Positions 15,941 to 24,754 of a stretch of 38,870 nt of DNA are shown here, piece by piece (position 1 is the stretch's first letter; each line of letters opens with the position of its first letter). A program made the translations under genes and the position numbers. The notes beneath the pieces are model-generated. The model ran no database searches and had not been told where the DNA came from. It saw only the letters and a program-made list of their open reading frames with translations. Location: the NCBI RefSeq assembly GCF_046542825.1, contig NZ_JBKHAQ010000014.1, positions 1 to 38,870 on the forward strand, given 5' to 3'. Source of the stretch: Rhodosalinus sp046542825 (lineage in GTDB: Bacteria; Pseudomonadota; Alphaproteobacteria; Rhodobacterales; Rhodobacteraceae).

Positions 15941-16795
15941 CTAGGCGTTCACGATCACACCGCCGTTGGGGTGAAGGCACTGGCCCGAGTAGTAGCTGCC
16001 GTCATCGGAGGCGAGAAAGAGATAGGCCGTCGCGATTTCCCACGGCTGACCGGGCCGGCCCATCGGCACGTGACTGCCGAAATCCTCGACCTTCTCTGCC
16101 GGGAAGGTGCCGGGAATGAAGGGGGTCCAGACCGGGCCGGGCGCCACGGCGTTCACGCGAATTCCCCTGGGCGTCAACAGCTGGGCCATCGCCCGCGCAA
16201 AGGCCAGCGAGGCGCCGCGTGTCGCGGAGTAGGCGATCAGGGCCGCGTTGCCCTTGTAGGCATTCACCGAGGAGGTGCAGATGATGGACCCGCCCTGCGG
16301 CAGATGCGGCAGGGCCGCCTGCGTGCAGAACACATAGCTCATCACGTTGCTGTCGAAGCTGCGCCGCAGCGTCGCTTCGTCCAGTTCCGTGAAGTCGGCG
16401 TCCATGTACTGCTGCGCGGCGTGGTTGATCAGGATGTCGAGCCGCCCGAAGGCCTCGAGGGTCTTTTCGACCGCGTGAACGCATTGCTCCTTGCGGCCCA
16501 GGTCGCCCGGTATGGCGACCGCCTTGCTGCCTTCGGCCTCGACCAGCCGCTTCGTCTCTGCCGCGTCATCGTGCTCGTCCAGATACGCGATGCCGAGCTG
16601 CGCACCTTCGCGCGCGAAGAGCACCGAGATGGCGCGCCCGATCCCGCTGTCGCCGCCCGTGATCAGCGCGACCTTGCCGGCCAGTTTGCCGGTCCCTGGA
16701 TGCCGGGGCGCAAAATCCGGCGCAGGCTCCATCGGCGCTTCCATTGCCGGCATCCGGTCCTGATGCTGTGGGGGGATCTTCGGGCTGTCGGGCAT
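15941..16795 (-). CDS. SDR-family oxidoreductase with altered active site
   Basis: A 284-residue short-chain dehydrogenase of the long-N-terminus, general-stress-type subgroup (like YghA/YdaD). The nucleotide-binding TGGDSGIG is at 46-53, GD at 97-98 and the presumed catalytic serine is Ser176 in ICTSSV. Two usual features are altered: the NNAG motif reads NHAA (124-127), and the YxxxK motif reads Y189-S-A-T-R193, so the catalytic lysine is arginine (codon CGC). The fold and cofactor site look intact, but activity is uncertain. AGGAGA precedes the ATG by 7 nt. It stands alone between two gene-poor stretches, in a position not expected within the ccm/lysis neighbourhood, suggesting an inserted gene. 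Confidence 0.88.
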   Translation of the reverse strand: MPDSPKIPPQHQDRMPAMEAPMEPAPDFAPRHPGTGKLAGKVALITGGDSGIGRAISVLFAREGAQLGIAYLDEHDDAAETKRLVEAEGSKAVAIPGDLGRKEQCVHAVEKTLEAFGRLDILINHAAQQYMDADFTELDEATLRRSFDSNVMSYVFCTQAALPHLPQGGSIICTSSVNAYKGNAALIAYSATRGASLAFARAMAQLLTPRGIRVNAVAPGPVWTPFIPGTFPAEKVEDFGSHVPMGRPGQPWEIATAYLFLASDDGSYYSGQCLHPNGGVIVNA

Positions 16796-16832
16796 GGCGG
16801 GGTCTCCTGGCTCTGTCGGTCAGCTACGCGGG

Positions 16833-17393
16833 TCAGTTCCCGCCGCGGCGGGGGCATGACGGGCCGGCCAGGCCCGAAACGCGGGGGACGCCGCAGCAGA
16901 AGCGGGTCACGGTGCCGCTGTTTCCGATCGCGGCCCGTTGCGGCGCCAGGGAGCGCGAAAGCCGCGTCCTCTCCTCGCCCGCCGTCGTCCAGACCGTGGC
17001 AGATCGCCTTGCGAGCGCGCGGCCGCGCATCTCGCGGTGCGCCATGGTGCGCGGTCGGAGCTGCGAGACCGGCTTCGCCCGCTTCCTCTGCCGCGGCATG
17101 AAGCGCCCGACGCAGGTCGCGCGGCGCCGGCGCGGCGTGGGCGGCTGGCACATGGTGCGGCAGCGGGGGCGCGGCCTGCATCTGATGATGCAGCTGCATG
17201 CCGTCGCGCTGGCCGCGCAACCAATGGGCAATACCACGGCGGGCAGCCCGGTCAGCTGCGGCGCGTTCGCCGTGGCGAGGCGCAGGTCCTCACCTTCGTC
17301 GTGGCAGGCGGTGCAGTCGAGCGGCGCGCAGCCCCGCGCCTGCAGGGCGACGGGCGCCGCGATGACCGACAAACCGGGGGCAAGGGCACGCAT
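16833..17393 (-). pseudogene. Possible decayed c-type cytochrome gene
   Basis: From ATG 17393 the frame begins with a weak signal-like stretch (MRALAPGLSVIAAPVALQA), then Cys27-T-A-C30-H31, a CXXCH heme motif, followed by a stretch ending APQLTGLPAVV, similar to the region after the heme site in small class I cytochromes. After about residue 58 the frame becomes Cys/Arg-rich and unlike a cytochrome, while another frame continues with LRGQRDGMQLHHQM, which suits the family better. That pattern fits a frameshifted remnant. No ribosome site is clear, and a chance CXXCH is possible. Confidence 0.3.
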
Positions 17394-17806
17394 GGCCGCT
17401 CCGTCGTGGGACGAAGGATCAACGGGATGCAGGCTCTGCTGTTCCCGTGCCCTCGCCCGGCCGTCGTCGGCACGACAGCACCGGCGCCCCGCCCCTACCC
17501 ACCAAGAGCGCGCGGCCCACCCGCATCAGCCTGCCGGCAGCGCCTGGTCTCCCAACTCGGACAGGGCGGTGGACTACAAAATGGGCAGCGTCCTCCCCAA
17601 GGACCGCCGCATCGAGAACCGGAAGCGGCGACAGGGCGAGAAGGCGCTGCGCATGTGCCCACCTCGTGCTCGCACTGCGCCCGTCCCCCGTCGCGCGATC
17701 ATCAACACGAACCGCAGCGTGGAGGATACGGCCTCAGCGCCGCACCGGATTTGTCGCGGCTCCACCCGGGGGATATTGGAACAGGCCGGAGACCCTGACA
17801 GGCGGA
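17394..17806. other. Gene-poor stretch downstream of ccmE
   Basis: About 410 bp between the ccmE stop and the possible cytochrome remnant. Several open frames exist but none has a start site or recognisable content. No terminator-like hairpin was found directly after ccmE. Confidence 0.45.
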
Positions 17807-18262
17807 TCAGGAGCCTTCGTTGCCCTCGGCGTGGCGGTAAAGGCCCTGCTCCTCGAGCGCGTCGGCCACTTCCTTGGGCATGTAGGTCTCGTCGTGCTTG
17901 GCGAGGATCTCGGTGGCCTCGAAGACGCCATCGACGTAGCGGCCGGTGCCCACCATGCCCTCGTTCTCGGAGAAGAGGTCCGGAAGCACCCCGGTGAAGA
18001 CAACGGGCACGGACGCACCGCCGTCAGTGACGGTGAAGCGCACGGTCTCGCCCTGGCCGCGCACGATGCTGTCTTGTTCGACCAGCCCGCCGATGCGGAA
18101 CACCTCGGTCGGCGCGGGCGGTTCGGCGAGGATCTGGCTGGGTGCGCGGAAGAAGTTGATGCCGTCGCGCATGGCGTAGCCGACCAGCGCGGTGGAGAGG
18201 ATCAGGGCGAAGGTCGCAACCATGATGATCTGGACGCGGCGCTTTTTCTTGAGGCCTTTCAT
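17807..18262 (-). CDS. ccmE: Heme chaperone CcmE (CycJ)
   Basis: CcmE receives heme covalently from CcmABCD and passes it to CcmF. The 151-residue protein has a basic N-terminus, one transmembrane anchor (about 10-29), and a periplasmic OB-fold domain. The heme-binding histidine is His123 in LAKHDETY (120-127), followed by the conserved tyrosine Tyr127 and a flexible C-terminus. It begins 10 bp after argC on the same strand, so it is cotranscribed with argC. ccmF and ccmH, its functional partners, are further along the same strand beyond the islet and the lysis cassette. Confidence 0.96.
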   Translation of the reverse strand: MKGLKKKRRVQIIMVATFALILSTALVGYAMRDGINFFRAPSQILAEPPAPTEVFRIGGLVEQDSIVRGQGETVRFTVTDGGASVPVVFTGVLPDLFSENEGMVGTGRYVDGVFEATEILAKHDETYMPKEVADALEEQGLYRHAEGNEGS

Positions 18263-18272
18263 CTGCGGTTCC

Positions 18273-19301
18273 TCACGGGAAACAGGGCGCGAGCGTAAGC
18301 CCGGTGTGTTCCGGAATATCTAGCATCAGGTTGGCGTTCTGCAAAGCCTGACCGGAACTGCCCTTGGTCAGATTGTCGAGCGCAGCGACCACCATCGAGC
18401 GCCCCGGGTGCCGGTCCTCGATCACGCCGATATGGCAGTAATTCGAACCTCTTACATGGCGGGTCGAGGGAAGCTCTGCATAGGGCAGGACGTGCAGGAA
18501 GGGTTCCCCGGCATAGGCCTGCGACAGCGTGTCATGCACGGTGCGGGCGTCGCCCGCGACATGGACGCTGGCCAGGATGCCGCGGTTCGCCGGGATCAGG
18601 TGCGGCGTGAAGCGGACGCGCACGGGGCGGCCCGCAACGCGCGAGAACTCCTGGTCGAACTCGCCCAGGTGCCGGTGCGCGCCGCCGGCGGCGTAGGCGT
18701 GGTAGCCTTCGGAGAGTTCGGCGTGCAGCAGGTTCTCCTTCAGCGACCGGCCGGCGCCGGAGACGGCGCACTTGAGGTCCAGCAGGATATCGTCGAGGTC
18801 GATGACACCCGCGGCGATCAGCGGGCGCAGCGCGTATTGCCCGGTGGCGGCGTTGCAGCCTGTGCCGGCCACCAGTCGGGCGCCGCGGATCTCGTCCCGG
18901 TAGAACTCGGTCAACCCGTAGACGGCTTCCTTCTGCAGCTCGGGCGCGGCGTGGGGCTTGCCGTACCAGCGTTCGTAGTCAGCCGGGTCGCGCAGGCGGA
19001 AGTCGGCGGAGAGGTCCACGATCTTCAGATCACGCGGCAGGCCCGCGATCACCGCCTGGCTCGTTGCGTGAGGCAGCGCGCAGAACACCAGGTCGATGCC
19101 GGAAAAATCGACCTCCTCGATTCGCGTCAACATCGGCAGGTCGAGGTGGCGCAGATGGGGAAAGACCTCTGCCATCGGGCAGCCGGCCTTGCGGTCGGCG
19201 GTGAGCGCGGCGATCTCCATCCGCCCGTGCGTGGCGATCAGCCGGACAAGCTCTGCCCCGGTATAGCCCGAGGCGCCGAGAATGGCGATTTTTGCTGTCA
19301 T
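18273..19301 (-). CDS. argC: N-acetyl-gamma-glutamyl-phosphate reductase
   Basis: ArgC reduces N-acetylglutamyl phosphate to the semialdehyde in arginine synthesis. The 342-residue product has the Rossmann motif GASGYTG at 9-15 and the catalytic Cys149 in VAGTGCNAATGQ, a form I recall from Rhodobacteraceae enzymes where others have PGCYPT. HLIPANRGILASV and the C-terminal NLTKGSSGQALQNANLM are also conserved. It lies 23 bp after murI and 10 bp before ccmE in a four-gene leftward series (acyltransferase, murI, argC, ccmE). The ribosome site is weak (GACGAAAG). Confidence 0.96.
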   Translation of the reverse strand: MTAKIAILGASGYTGAELVRLIATHGRMEIAALTADRKAGCPMAEVFPHLRHLDLPMLTRIEEVDFSGIDLVFCALPHATSQAVIAGLPRDLKIVDLSADFRLRDPADYERWYGKPHAAPELQKEAVYGLTEFYRDEIRGARLVAGTGCNAATGQYALRPLIAAGVIDLDDILLDLKCAVSGAGRSLKENLLHAELSEGYHAYAAGGAHRHLGEFDQEFSRVAGRPVRVRFTPHLIPANRGILASVHVAGDARTVHDTLSQAYAGEPFLHVLPYAELPSTRHVRGSNYCHIGVIEDRHPGRSMVVAALDNLTKGSSGQALQNANLMLDIPEHTGLTLAPCFP

Positions 19302-19324
19302 GGCAATGGCTTTCGTCTGGATTT

Positions 19325-20137
19325 TCAGGCGCCAAGAAAGGCGATCTCGCGCCGCAGGAACTGCACCGCCCGGTCAGAGACCCGGCGCGCGTCCCCCGTC
19401 GTGAAGAACCCCGCGTCTTTCCCCGCCCCCAGCATCTCGGGGCGGCGCGCGAGGTAGTCGGCAAGGCTGTCAGCCACGATCTGCGGCTGCGAATAGACCG
19501 CGACATCCGGCCCCAGCGCGTCGCGGAAGACCTGTTCCATCAACGGGTAGTGGGTGCAGCCCAGCACCGCCGCCTCCGGCTGCGGCATCTTCCGCAGAAG
19601 CGCCTCGACATGGCTGCGCACCAGCGCCTCGGCGAGGATCAGGTCGCCCTCCTCGATCGCGTCGACCACGCCGCCGCAGGCCTGCGCCTCGACATCGACG
19701 CCGATGGCGCGGAACGCAAGCTCGCGCTGGAACGCGCGGGAGGCGACCGTCGCGGGCGTGGCGAAAAGCGCGACGTTCCTGACCGCCACCTCGCGCGGGG
19801 GCGAGTTGTCGCCCCACTGCCGTTCTGTCAGCGCCTCGATCAGCGGCACGAAGACGCCGAGCACGCGCTTGTCGGGCGGCACCCAGGTCTCCTGCAACCG
19901 GCGCAGCGCGGCGGCCGACGCGGTGTTGCAGGCAAGGATCACGAGGTCACAGCCCTCGTCCCAGAGCCGCGTCACCCCGCGTCTTGTCAGCTCCGTCACG
20001 TCGTCGGCGGTGCGCACGCCATAGGGCGCGTTGCGGTTGTCGCCCAGATAGACGAAGGGCACATCCGGCAACCGCCGCGTGACCGCGTCGAGCACCGTAA
20101 GCCCGCCCAGACCGGAATCGAAAATGCCAACCGCCAT
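19325..20137 (-). CDS. murI: Glutamate racemase
   Basis: MurI makes D-glutamate for peptidoglycan. The product is 270 residues, with the N-terminal GIFDSGLGGLTVLDA and the two catalytic cysteines Cys70 in LACNTAS and Cys194 in LGCTHYPL, as in cofactor-independent racemases. GDNRNAPYG at 32-40 is also typical of the family. It lies 27 bp after the acyltransferase gene and 23 bp before argC, all leftward. Confidence 0.96.
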   Translation of the reverse strand: MAVGIFDSGLGGLTVLDAVTRRLPDVPFVYLGDNRNAPYGVRTADDVTELTRRGVTRLWDEGCDLVILACNTASAAALRRLQETWVPPDKRVLGVFVPLIEALTERQWGDNSPPREVAVRNVALFATPATVASRAFQRELAFRAIGVDVEAQACGGVVDAIEEGDLILAEALVRSHVEALLRKMPQPEAAVLGCTHYPLMEQVFRDALGPDVAVYSQPQIVADSLADYLARRPEMLGAGKDAGFFTTGDARRVSDRAVQFLRREIAFLGA

Positions 20138-20164
20138 GCCGCCCGCCTGTCGCGCGCGCCCCTG

Positions 20165-21070
20165 TCAGTAGACGCGCTGCCGCTCGTCCCGCCCCGGAAG
20201 GCGGTGCCGTTCCTCGAACTCGAAGCCGTATTCGTCACTGCGAAGCGGCTCCGGCGACAGCTCATAGGTCTTGCGGCGCAGGAAGTCCATCATCGCCCGC
20301 GTGTCGCCGGCGCGCGCCATCAGCTCTGCCTGGGGGATCGGCTCGCCGATCGCCACGCGCACGGGCGCGTCGACCCGCTTGCGAAACTCCGAGATCAGCA
20401 GCCCCATGCGCAGCGTGTAATGCAGATGGCTGGCCAGCTGAAAAAGGCGCGAGGTGGTGCCGTCGAAATAGACAGGCAGCACGGTCGCGTCCGAGCGCGC
20501 GATCATCCGGGCGGTGAAGCTGCGCCAGCCGGGGTCCATAGGGCGCGCGAAGGGGCGTGCGGCGGTCGAGACGGTGCCGCCCGGAAAGACCCCGATGCAG
20601 CCGCCGGCGGAGAGATAGCGCAGCGCCTCGCGCCGGGTCTCCAGCGTCTCGCGCTGCGCCTCGCGCGTTTCGTCGAAATTGACCGGAAGGATGACACGCT
20701 CGAGGTCGGCAGCCTTGCGGAACACCTTGTGCGCGAGGATGCGGAAATCGCCCCGCACGACCGACAGCATGTGCCCCAGCATCAGCCCGTCGAGGATGCC
20801 GTAGGGGTGGTTCGCGATCACCACCAGCGGGCCGGTGCGCGGGATCGAGTCGATCGAGCCGCGGATCACCTCCAGCGAGAGGCCATAGCGTTCGACCATC
20901 ACCTCCCAGAAATCGCGGCCTGCGGCGACCTCGTGCTCGTAGCCGCGCGCCCGTCGGATCAGGCCGATGCGCCCGGTGGCGTTTTCCATGAGCTTGATCA
21001 TCGCGCGGCCGCCGCGGGTCTGCGCGGAGCGGTAATAGCTGATGTCGCGCGCTGTGCGACGCTGGGTCAT
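20165..21070 (-). CDS. PlsC-like 1-acyl-glycerophosphate acyltransferase family protein
   Basis: A 301-residue member of the lysophospholipid acyltransferase superfamily. The acceptor/catalytic motif NHPYGILDG is at 87-95 (His88; Asp94), and VFPGGTVST at 161-169 stands for the FPEGTRS block, with Gly in place of the usual Glu. LPVYFDG follows at about 200. The pattern NHP-Y-G-x-x-D-G belongs to the branch that includes hemolysin/ornithine-lipid-type acyltransferases; the acceptor cannot be told from sequence. No strong transmembrane segment is visible, so it is probably peripheral on the inner membrane. GGAGG precedes the ATG by 9 nt. It heads the leftward series with murI, argC and ccmE. Confidence 0.85.
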   Translation of the reverse strand: MTQRRTARDISYYRSAQTRGGRAMIKLMENATGRIGLIRRARGYEHEVAAGRDFWEVMVERYGLSLEVIRGSIDSIPRTGPLVVIANHPYGILDGLMLGHMLSVVRGDFRILAHKVFRKAADLERVILPVNFDETREAQRETLETRREALRYLSAGGCIGVFPGGTVSTAARPFARPMDPGWRSFTARMIARSDATVLPVYFDGTTSRLFQLASHLHYTLRMGLLISEFRKRVDAPVRVAIGEPIPQAELMARAGDTRAMMDFLRRKTYELSPEPLRSDEYGFEFEERHRLPGRDERQRVY

Positions 21071-21158
21071 GCGCAGGGGCCTCCGGCTCTGGCGCGGCTC
21101 ACATAAGGCGGTTTTGCCGTCATCGCCAGAGACTGTAACAGCGCCGTGACGGCCGGCT

Positions 21159-24100
21159 CTACTCCGCGGCGCGGGCCAGCGGCGCGCCGCCGGCCCGGAT
21201 CACGGCCAGCAGTTCCTCGCGCCGCTTGGCGGCCTTCTCGGCGTTGGCTTCCTTCACCGGGCCGAAGCCGCGGATCGACAGCGGCAGTTCGGCCAGCGCC
21301 ACGACGGCGTCGCGCGTGGTCTCGTCGAGCTTCGGCAACACCTCGGCCATGTCACGTTCGTATTCGCGGATCAGTGCGCGCTCCATCCGCCGCTCGGCCG
21401 AATAGCCGAAGGGATCGAGCGGCGTGCCGCGCAGGAACCGCAGCCGTGCCAGCAGCTTCAGGGGGCCTTCCAGCCAGGGGCCGAATTCGCGCTTCTTCGG
21501 GCGTCCGTTCGCATCCTTGCCCGTCAGCATCGGCGGCGCGAGGTGGAAACTCATGCGGAAATCGCCGCCGAACTCCTCGCGCGCCTTCTCCCGCGTCGAG
21601 AGCAGCAGGCGCGCGACCTCGTATTCGTCCTTGTAGGACAGGAGCTTGTGATAGCCCCTGGCGACCGCCTCCTTCACCTTCGGGTCGGCGATGCCGTCCA
21701 CCAGCTTGCGGTAGCGTTTCGCCAGCCGCTTGCCCTGATAGGCGGTGAGCTGGTCGGCGCGATAGGCGATCCGGTCCTCCGGCGTCTGCGGCAAGCTGTG
21801 CACCTTGTCCTTCAGGACCTCGTCCACCGCCTTGGGGTCGTGCGCGGCCCAGCGGCCCACCTCGAAGGCGCGCAGGTTGGCCTCGACCGCGGCACCGTTG
21901 AGGCGAATGGCCTCGCGGATCGCCTCGCGGCCGACGGGCAGGAGCCCGCGCTGCCAGGCGGCGCCCAGCACGATCATGTTCGAGAAGATCGAATCGCCCA
22001 TCACCTTCGCGGCGAGCTCGGTCGCGTCGAAGCTTTGCAGCCGGTCGCGCAGCCGGCGCTCCAGCGCGAGCGTCAGATCCTCGGCGGGGATGCGGAACTC
22101 GGTGTTGCGGGTGAATTCGCCGGTGATGATCTGGTGGCTGTTGACCACGGCGCCGGTGCGCCCCGTGCTGGTGAGGCCCAGCGTCTTCGCGCCCGCGCTC
22201 ACCACCAGGTCGCCGCCGATCAGCGCATCGGCCTCGCCGGTGGCCACGCGGATCGCGCTGATATCCTCCGGGCGCTCGGCCAGGCGGCAGTGGATCAGCA
22301 CCGCGCCGCCCTTCTGCGCCAGCCCCGCCATCTCGATCATCGCCGCGCCCTTGCCCTCGATCTGCGCTGCCTGCGCCAGCACGGCGCCCAGCGTGACGAC
22401 GCCGGTGCCGCCCACGCCGGTCATCACCACGTTCCATGTGCGGTCGATCGCGGGCAGCGCGGGCTCCGGCATGTCGGGCAGGGAAAGATCGGTCGAGGCC
22501 TCGCGGCGCACCTCGGCGCCCTCCAGCGTCACGAAGGAGGGGCAGAAGCCCTTGAGACAGGAGAAGTCCTTGTTGCAGGCCGACTGGTCGATGGCCCGCT
22601 TGCGGCCAAGCTCTGTCTCGACGGGCACGATGGCCACGCAGTTCGACTGCACGCCGCAATCGCCGCAGCCCTCGCACACATCGGTATTGATGAACACCCG
22701 GCGGTCCGGGTCGGGAAAGGCGCCCTTCTTCCGCCTGCGGCGCTTTTCGGCCGCACAGGTCTGGATGTAGAGGATCGCGGTGACGCCCTCGACCTCGCGC
22801 AGTGTTTTCTGAACGCTGTCCATCTCGGCGCGTTCGTGGCGCTCGACCTCGCGGGGGAAGCCGCTCCAGTCCGGCTCTTCCTTCTCGTCGTAGACCGCGA
22901 CCACCTTGCGCACGCCCATCGCCACCAGTTCGCGCGCGATGCGGTCGGGCGTCAGCCCGCCCTCGTTGGGCTGCCCGCCGGTCATGGCGACCGCGTCGTT
23001 GTAGAGGATCTTGTAGGTGATGTTCACGCCCGCGGCGATGGCGGCGCGGATCGCCAGCGTGCCGGAATGGTTGTAGGTGCCGTCGCCGAGGTTCTGGAAG
23101 ACGTGGTCGCGTGTGGAGAACGGCGCCTCGCCGATCCAGTTGGCGCCCTCGGCGCCCATGTGCGTGAAGCCCTCCGTCGCGCGGTCCATCCAGAGCGCCA
23201 TGGTGTGGCACCCGATGCCGGCCCCCGCCCGGCTGCCTTCGGGCACGCGGGTCGAGGTGTTGTGCGGGCAGCCGGCGCAGAAATACGGCAGCCGCGCCGC
23301 GATGTCCTGCGCGTTGTCCGCGCGCCGGGCCTCTTCCAGCCGCTCCAGCCCCGCGCGGATCGCGTCGGTCTCGCGCCCCTCCTCGATCAGGATGGCGCCA
23401 AGCTTCGCGGCGATGTCCACGGGATCGAGCGCGTAATGCGTGGGAAACAGCACCTCGCCGTTCTTGCGCCCGCCATAGACGCGCCGGCCGCGGCGGTCGT
23501 CGAAGATCGCCTCCTTGATCTGGACCTCCAGAAGCTTGCGCTTCTCCTCGACCACCACAATCAGGTCGAGCCCCTCGGCCCAGTCCTTGAATCCCTCCAT
23601 GTCCAGCGGCCAGACCTGCCCGACCTTGTAGGTGGTGATCCCCAGGCGCTCCGCCTCGGCCTCGTCGATGCCCAGAAGCGTCAGCGCATGGACGAGGTCG
23701 AGCCAGTTCTTGCCGGCCGAGACGAAGCCGATCTTCGCCCCCGGCCTGCCCCAGATCCGCTTGTCGATGCCGTTGGCGCGGGCAAAGGCCTCGGCCGCGT
23801 AGCGCTTGTGCGCCAGCAGGCGTTCTTCCTGCGGCACCCAGTGGTCGCCAAGGCGGATGTTGAGCCCGCCCTCGGGCAGCGGGAAATCGGGGGTGACAAG
23901 CTGCATCCGGTCGGGCCGGCCATCGACCACGGCCGTCGCCTCGACCGTGTCCTTGACCGCCTTGAGGCCCACGCAGACGCCCGCGTAGCGCGACAGCCCG
24001 TAGCCGTAGACGCCGTAATCGAGGATCTCCTGCACCCCCGCGGGCGAGAGCACCGGCATGTGCACGTCCACCAGCGCCCAGTCGGACTGGTGGCAGGTTG

Positions 24101-24560
24101 TGGAGGATTCGCCGGTGTGGTCGTCGCCCATCACCATGATGGCGCCACCGTTGGCGTCGGTGCCGGCCATGTTGAAGTGGCGCATGGCATCGCCCGAGCG
24201 GTCCACGCCGGGACCCTTGCCATACCACAGGGCGAACACGCCGTCGTATTTCCCCTCGCCGCGCAGGCCGGCCTGCTGGCTGCCCCACACCGCGGTCAGC
24301 GCCAGATCCTCGTTGAGGCCTGGCTGAAAGCGGATGTCGTTCTCTGCAAGCTGCTTCTGCGCGCGGGTCATCTGGATATCGACACCGCCCAGCGGCGAGC
24401 CGCGGTAGCCCGTGACATAGCCCGCGGTGTTCAGTCCCGCGCGTCGGTCACGCGCCTTCTGGGTCAGCATCAGACGCACCAGCGCCTGCGTACCGTTCAG
24501 AAGAACGGGGGATTTCGTGATGTCGAGCCGGTCGCTCAGCGAGACCTTCTGGATCGTCAT
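21159..24560 (-). CDS. Indolepyruvate ferredoxin oxidoreductase, fused subunits
   Basis: A 1133-residue fusion of IorA- and IorB-type subunits. It oxidatively decarboxylates indolepyruvate and related aryl or branched 2-oxoacids to acyl-CoA, passing electrons to ferredoxin; anaerobes use split genes, while many proteobacteria use this fused form. From the N-terminus: pyrimidine-binding and core regions (GYRGSPLGG near 45), a thiamine diphosphate domain with GCPHNTSTR near 427, a ferredoxin-like part with CEGCGDCGVQSNC near 630 and a second Cys group (CNKDFSCLKGFC), then the gamma domain starting GVGGTGVVTLG near 712. The ATG at 24560 is chosen because GGGAGG lies 6 nt upstream; the longer frame to 24653 would run through promoter sequence. 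Divergent from a LysR regulator. Confidence 0.94.
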   Translation of the reverse strand: MTIQKVSLSDRLDITKSPVLLNGTQALVRLMLTQKARDRRAGLNTAGYVTGYRGSPLGGVDIQMTRAQKQLAENDIRFQPGLNEDLALTAVWGSQQAGLRGEGKYDGVFALWYGKGPGVDRSGDAMRHFNMAGTDANGGAIMVMGDDHTGESSTTCHQSDWALVDVHMPVLSPAGVQEILDYGVYGYGLSRYAGVCVGLKAVKDTVEATAVVDGRPDRMQLVTPDFPLPEGGLNIRLGDHWVPQEERLLAHKRYAAEAFARANGIDKRIWGRPGAKIGFVSAGKNWLDLVHALTLLGIDEAEAERLGITTYKVGQVWPLDMEGFKDWAEGLDLIVVVEEKRKLLEVQIKEAIFDDRRGRRVYGGRKNGEVLFPTHYALDPVDIAAKLGAILIEEGRETDAIRAGLERLEEARRADNAQDIAARLPYFCAGCPHNTSTRVPEGSRAGAGIGCHTMALWMDRATEGFTHMGAEGANWIGEAPFSTRDHVFQNLGDGTYNHSGTLAIRAAIAAGVNITYKILYNDAVAMTGGQPNEGGLTPDRIARELVAMGVRKVVAVYDEKEEPDWSGFPREVERHERAEMDSVQKTLREVEGVTAILYIQTCAAEKRRRRKKGAFPDPDRRVFINTDVCEGCGDCGVQSNCVAIVPVETELGRKRAIDQSACNKDFSCLKGFCPSFVTLEGAEVRREASTDLSLPDMPEPALPAIDRTWNVVMTGVGGTGVVTLGAVLAQAAQIEGKGAAMIEMAGLAQKGGAVLIHCRLAERPEDISAIRVATGEADALIGGDLVVSAGAKTLGLTSTGRTGAVVNSHQIITGEFTRNTEFRIPAEDLTLALERRLRDRLQSFDATELAAKVMGDSIFSNMIVLGAAWQRGLLPVGREAIREAIRLNGAAVEANLRAFEVGRWAAHDPKAVDEVLKDKVHSLPQTPEDRIAYRADQLTAYQGKRLAKRYRKLVDGIADPKVKEAVARGYHKLLSYKDEYEVARLLLSTREKAREEFGGDFRMSFHLAPPMLTGKDANGRPKKREFGPWLEGPLKLLARLRFLRGTPLDPFGYSAERRMERALIREYERDMAEVLPKLDETTRDAVVALAELPLSIRGFGPVKEANAEKAAKRREELLAVIRAGGAPLARAAE

Positions 24561-24610
24561 GCCACGCCTCCCTGCTTGGGTCGAATCTAGTCTGATTGAC
24601 GAGAAATAAT

Positions 24611-24629
24611 AGGTCTGAATTACTGACCT
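24611..24629. promoter_or_regulatory. Inverted repeat with T-N11-A, candidate LysR operator
   Basis: AGGTC (24611-24615) and GACCT (24625-24629) are perfect 5-bp arms around an AT-rich centre, and contain T24614-N11-A26 spacing typical of LysR-type regulators. It lies 51-69 bp upstream of the ferredoxin oxidoreductase ATG and 126 bp from the lysR-type ATG; on the oxidoreductase strand a -10-like TATTAT follows directly. Confidence 0.5.
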
Positions 24630-24754
24630 GCCTAGGGGGCAATCCCTTCGCACGCGCGCTTTCGCCGCGCTGCAGCATTGCGCTTTGCGTTTCGCGCACG
24701 GCCGTTTCGTGCCATTAAGGAGACGCGGGAAGCGCGCGCGAAAGGACAGTCACG

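Noticed and set aside
14260..17806. Prophage remnant covering the lysis genes and the SDR
   Set aside because: There is no integrase, capsid, tail or attachment-site-like repeat; the lysis pair alone fits the GTA-release module better.
17447..18298. Rightward open frame across the ccmE gene
   Set aside because: It is antisense to ccmE, which has its membrane anchor and heme-binding His; no independent evidence supports it.
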